Shown here in pieces: positions 5,892 to 7,170 of a stretch of 7,170 bases of DNA (position 1 is the first letter of the stretch; every line of letters begins with the position of its first letter). Made by a program: the position numbers and the translations under genes. This DNA comes from Acidobacteriota bacterium. Lineage in GTDB: Bacteria > Acidobacteriota > Blastocatellia > Pyrinomonadales > Pyrinomonadaceae. Where the stretch lies: NCBI GenBank assembly GCA_963169175.1, contig CAUJFK010000040.1:1-7170 (forward strand), read 5' to 3'. The notes below the pieces were generated by a model. It saw only the letters and a program-made list of their open reading frames with translations. It was not told the origin of the DNA and ran no database searches.

Positions 5892-7170
5892 CTATCTTGT
5901 CGCGTGTGCGAACGCCCGATCAAACGACCAACGTGGAGCCTGCAACACTGAGACCGGCTCCTTTGACGCTTTGGCCATGAAAGCCTCGATCTCGCTTATC
6001 TTTCGCGGCAGCTTGGCGGTCATCCATTCGATGCCGGTGTCGGTGACGAGCATGTCATCTTCAATACGCACGCCGATATTCTTATACTTCTCAAACGCGG
6101 GCCGCACTTTTTCTTTGTACGCGTTCATTTCCGGTGTATTCGGCAGATTATCCAGGGCGTCCGCCCGGATATAAATGCCGGGTTCGTTTGTAAATACCAT
6201 TCCGGCCTTCATCGGCTTTTGATAATCGCCGACGTCGTGAACATTCATCCCAAGCCAGTGGCCAAGGCCGTGGATGAACCAGAAACCGACCTGGCGAGAA
6301 TTCTTGTCTGTCACAAGCCCTAGCTTGAACAATCCCTCGCTTATCGTATTTCGTGCGATAACGCTCAGCTGCATCATCGTAACGCCGGGCTTGGTCGCTT
6401 TGGCAACGGCCTCCTGGGCATCGAAAACGATCTGATATATCTCGGCCTGTTCCTTTGTGAACTTTCCATTGACGGGGAATGTCCGCGTCACGTCCGCTGT
6501 GTAGTGATCGTATTCAGCGCCGACGTCCATCAGAAGCAGTTCGCCCTTCTTTACCGGGCTTTGCGATTCCTCGTAATGCAGCGTCGTCGCATTCTCGCCG
6601 CATCCGACTATCGATGGATAGCCCCAAAAGTCCGCATTGCGCCGGCGGAAAGTGTATTCGACCTCGGCCTGCACCTCGTATTCCCAGTTCAAACGGCCGA
6701 CAGTTGCCATTGCCCGCAGTTGGGCTTCGGTCGTGATATCTACTGCATGCTGCAAGAGCTTTAGCTCATACGGCGATTTGATCTGCCGAAGATCGGCAAA
6801 TATCGGCTGTGCATTTTCTACCTTGTATTCGGTCAGGGCCTTCGATAGCTCGTCCTCCACGCGAAACTCGCGTTTGCCGGTGTCGTCACGCTCGCCTTCC
6901 GGCAGCAGCAGGTAAAGGGTCGGTGCGCCGTTGATCGTTGTGCGGCCGTCCTTGGACGTGAACGTCCCGCGGTTCTTTACAGCCTGCAGCATTGCGTCAC
7001 GCTCCGCAGCATCCACGACCGTTTTCAGCCCGGAGATCTTTGTCGCTTGTTCGCTTGAATACATCTTGCCGTTCCATGCCTCGCGCCGCGGGTCGGGTTT
7101 GGGCAGGAACAGAGTTTCCGTGACCGCGCCCGCATTCTTTCTGATCACAAGCGTGGCGTTCTGCTGTTTC
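5892..7170 (-). CDS. M24 metallopeptidase, aminopeptidase P (Xaa-Pro aminopeptidase) type, N-terminus cut by window edge
   Basis: The frame is open from the TAG at 5894-5892 to the right edge, giving about 425 visible residues. A GTG at 7148 is not the likely start: the preceding codons (KQQNATL) continue the aminopeptidase P N-terminal domain, which runs into ETLFLPKPDPRREAWNGK. The true start therefore lies beyond the window. The pita-bread catalytic domain keeps all five metal ligands of this family: Asp (codon 6525-6527) in MDVGAEY, Asp (6492-6494) in TADVTRTF, His (6258-6260) in HGLGHWLG, Glu (6183-6185) in NEPGIYI and Glu (6063-6065) in RIEDD. It should therefore be an active, probably Mn-dependent enzyme removing an N-terminal residue before proline. 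An extra tail of about 25 residues follows the conserved end. Whether it is cytoplasmic or exported cannot be judged without the N-terminus. Confidence 0.94.
   Translation of the reverse strand, partial: KQQNATLVIRKNAGAVTETLFLPKPDPRREAWNGKMYSSEQATKISGLKTVVDAAERDAMLQAVKNRGTFTSKDGRTTINGAPTLYLLLPEGERDDTGKREFRVEDELSKALTEYKVENAQPIFADLRQIKSPYELKLLQHAVDITTEAQLRAMATVGRLNWEYEVQAEVEYTFRRRNADFWGYPSIVGCGENATTLHYEESQSPVKKGELLLMDVGAEYDHYTADVTRTFPVNGKFTKEQAEIYQIVFDAQEAVAKATKPGVTMMQLSVIARNTISEGLFKLGLVTDKNSRQVGFWFIHGLGHWLGMNVHDVGDYQKPMKAGMVFTNEPGIYIRADALDNLPNTPEMNAYKEKVRPAFEKYKNIGVRIEDDMLVTDTGIEWMTAKLPRKISEIEAFMAKASKEPVSVLQAPRWSFDRAFAHATR

Noticed and set aside
7146..7148. GTG as start of the M24 peptidase
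   Set aside because: The frame remains open to the window edge and the upstream residues continue the N-terminal domain, so this is an internal valine codon.
1..7170. CRISPR array, tRNA, rRNA, insertion sequence or phage genes
   Set aside because: No spaced repeat array, cloverleaf, ribosomal RNA stretch, transposase or integrase motif was seen on either strand.

Overview
All five recognisable genes in this window lie on the minus strand, so it reads biologically from right to left. Base composition is moderately GC-rich (mid-50s percent by eye). Secreted peptidase-type hydrolases, a DUF2490 outer-membrane-type protein and a very large lipid-metabolism fusion together suggest a Gram-negative heterotroph. 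My best guess is Acidobacteriota (Blastocatellia-like). This is an inference from gene style, not from a marker gene, and it is weak.

Layout in transcription order: (1) 7170-5892, an M24 aminopeptidase P-type metallopeptidase whose N-terminus lies beyond the window edge. (2) 5891-5751, a 141-base gap holding a perfect 15-bp inverted repeat (5812-5826 and 5870-5884). Its 43-base loop contains a textbook Shine-Dalgarno plus ATG that does not belong to the next recognisable gene. (3) 5750-4800, a diacylglycerol kinase-family lipid kinase. (4) 4706-4014, a small exported DUF2490 protein, probably an outer-membrane beta-barrel. (5) 3991-1094, a 965-residue fusion of an acyl-activating (AMP-forming) ligase, an acyl carrier protein and a PlsC-type glycerolipid acyltransferase. 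(6) 1093-852, a 242-base gap with no gene, holding a 13-bp tandem direct repeat and two small hairpins. (7) 851-1, the N-terminal 283 residues of a secreted CocE/NonD (X-Pro dipeptidyl-peptidase, S15-type) serine hydrolase that runs off the left edge.

The middle three genes look like one lipid-handling cluster. The lipid kinase could make a phosphorylated glycerolipid such as (lyso)phosphatidate. The fusion could activate a free fatty acid, load it on its own carrier domain and pass it to a lysophospholipid. DUF2490 would be an envelope component of unknown role. The DUF2490 and fusion genes are only 22 bases apart and the fusion start has no visible ribosome-binding site, which favours co-transcription and coupled translation. 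The flanking M24 and S15 enzymes may belong to peptide (perhaps proline-peptide) use and need not be linked to the lipid genes.

The most notable items are the single-chain ligase-ACP-acyltransferase, which is reversed in domain order relative to E. coli Aas and carries a built-in carrier, and the inverted repeat with the unassigned translation start in its loop. I found no tRNA, rRNA, CRISPR, insertion sequence or phage gene.
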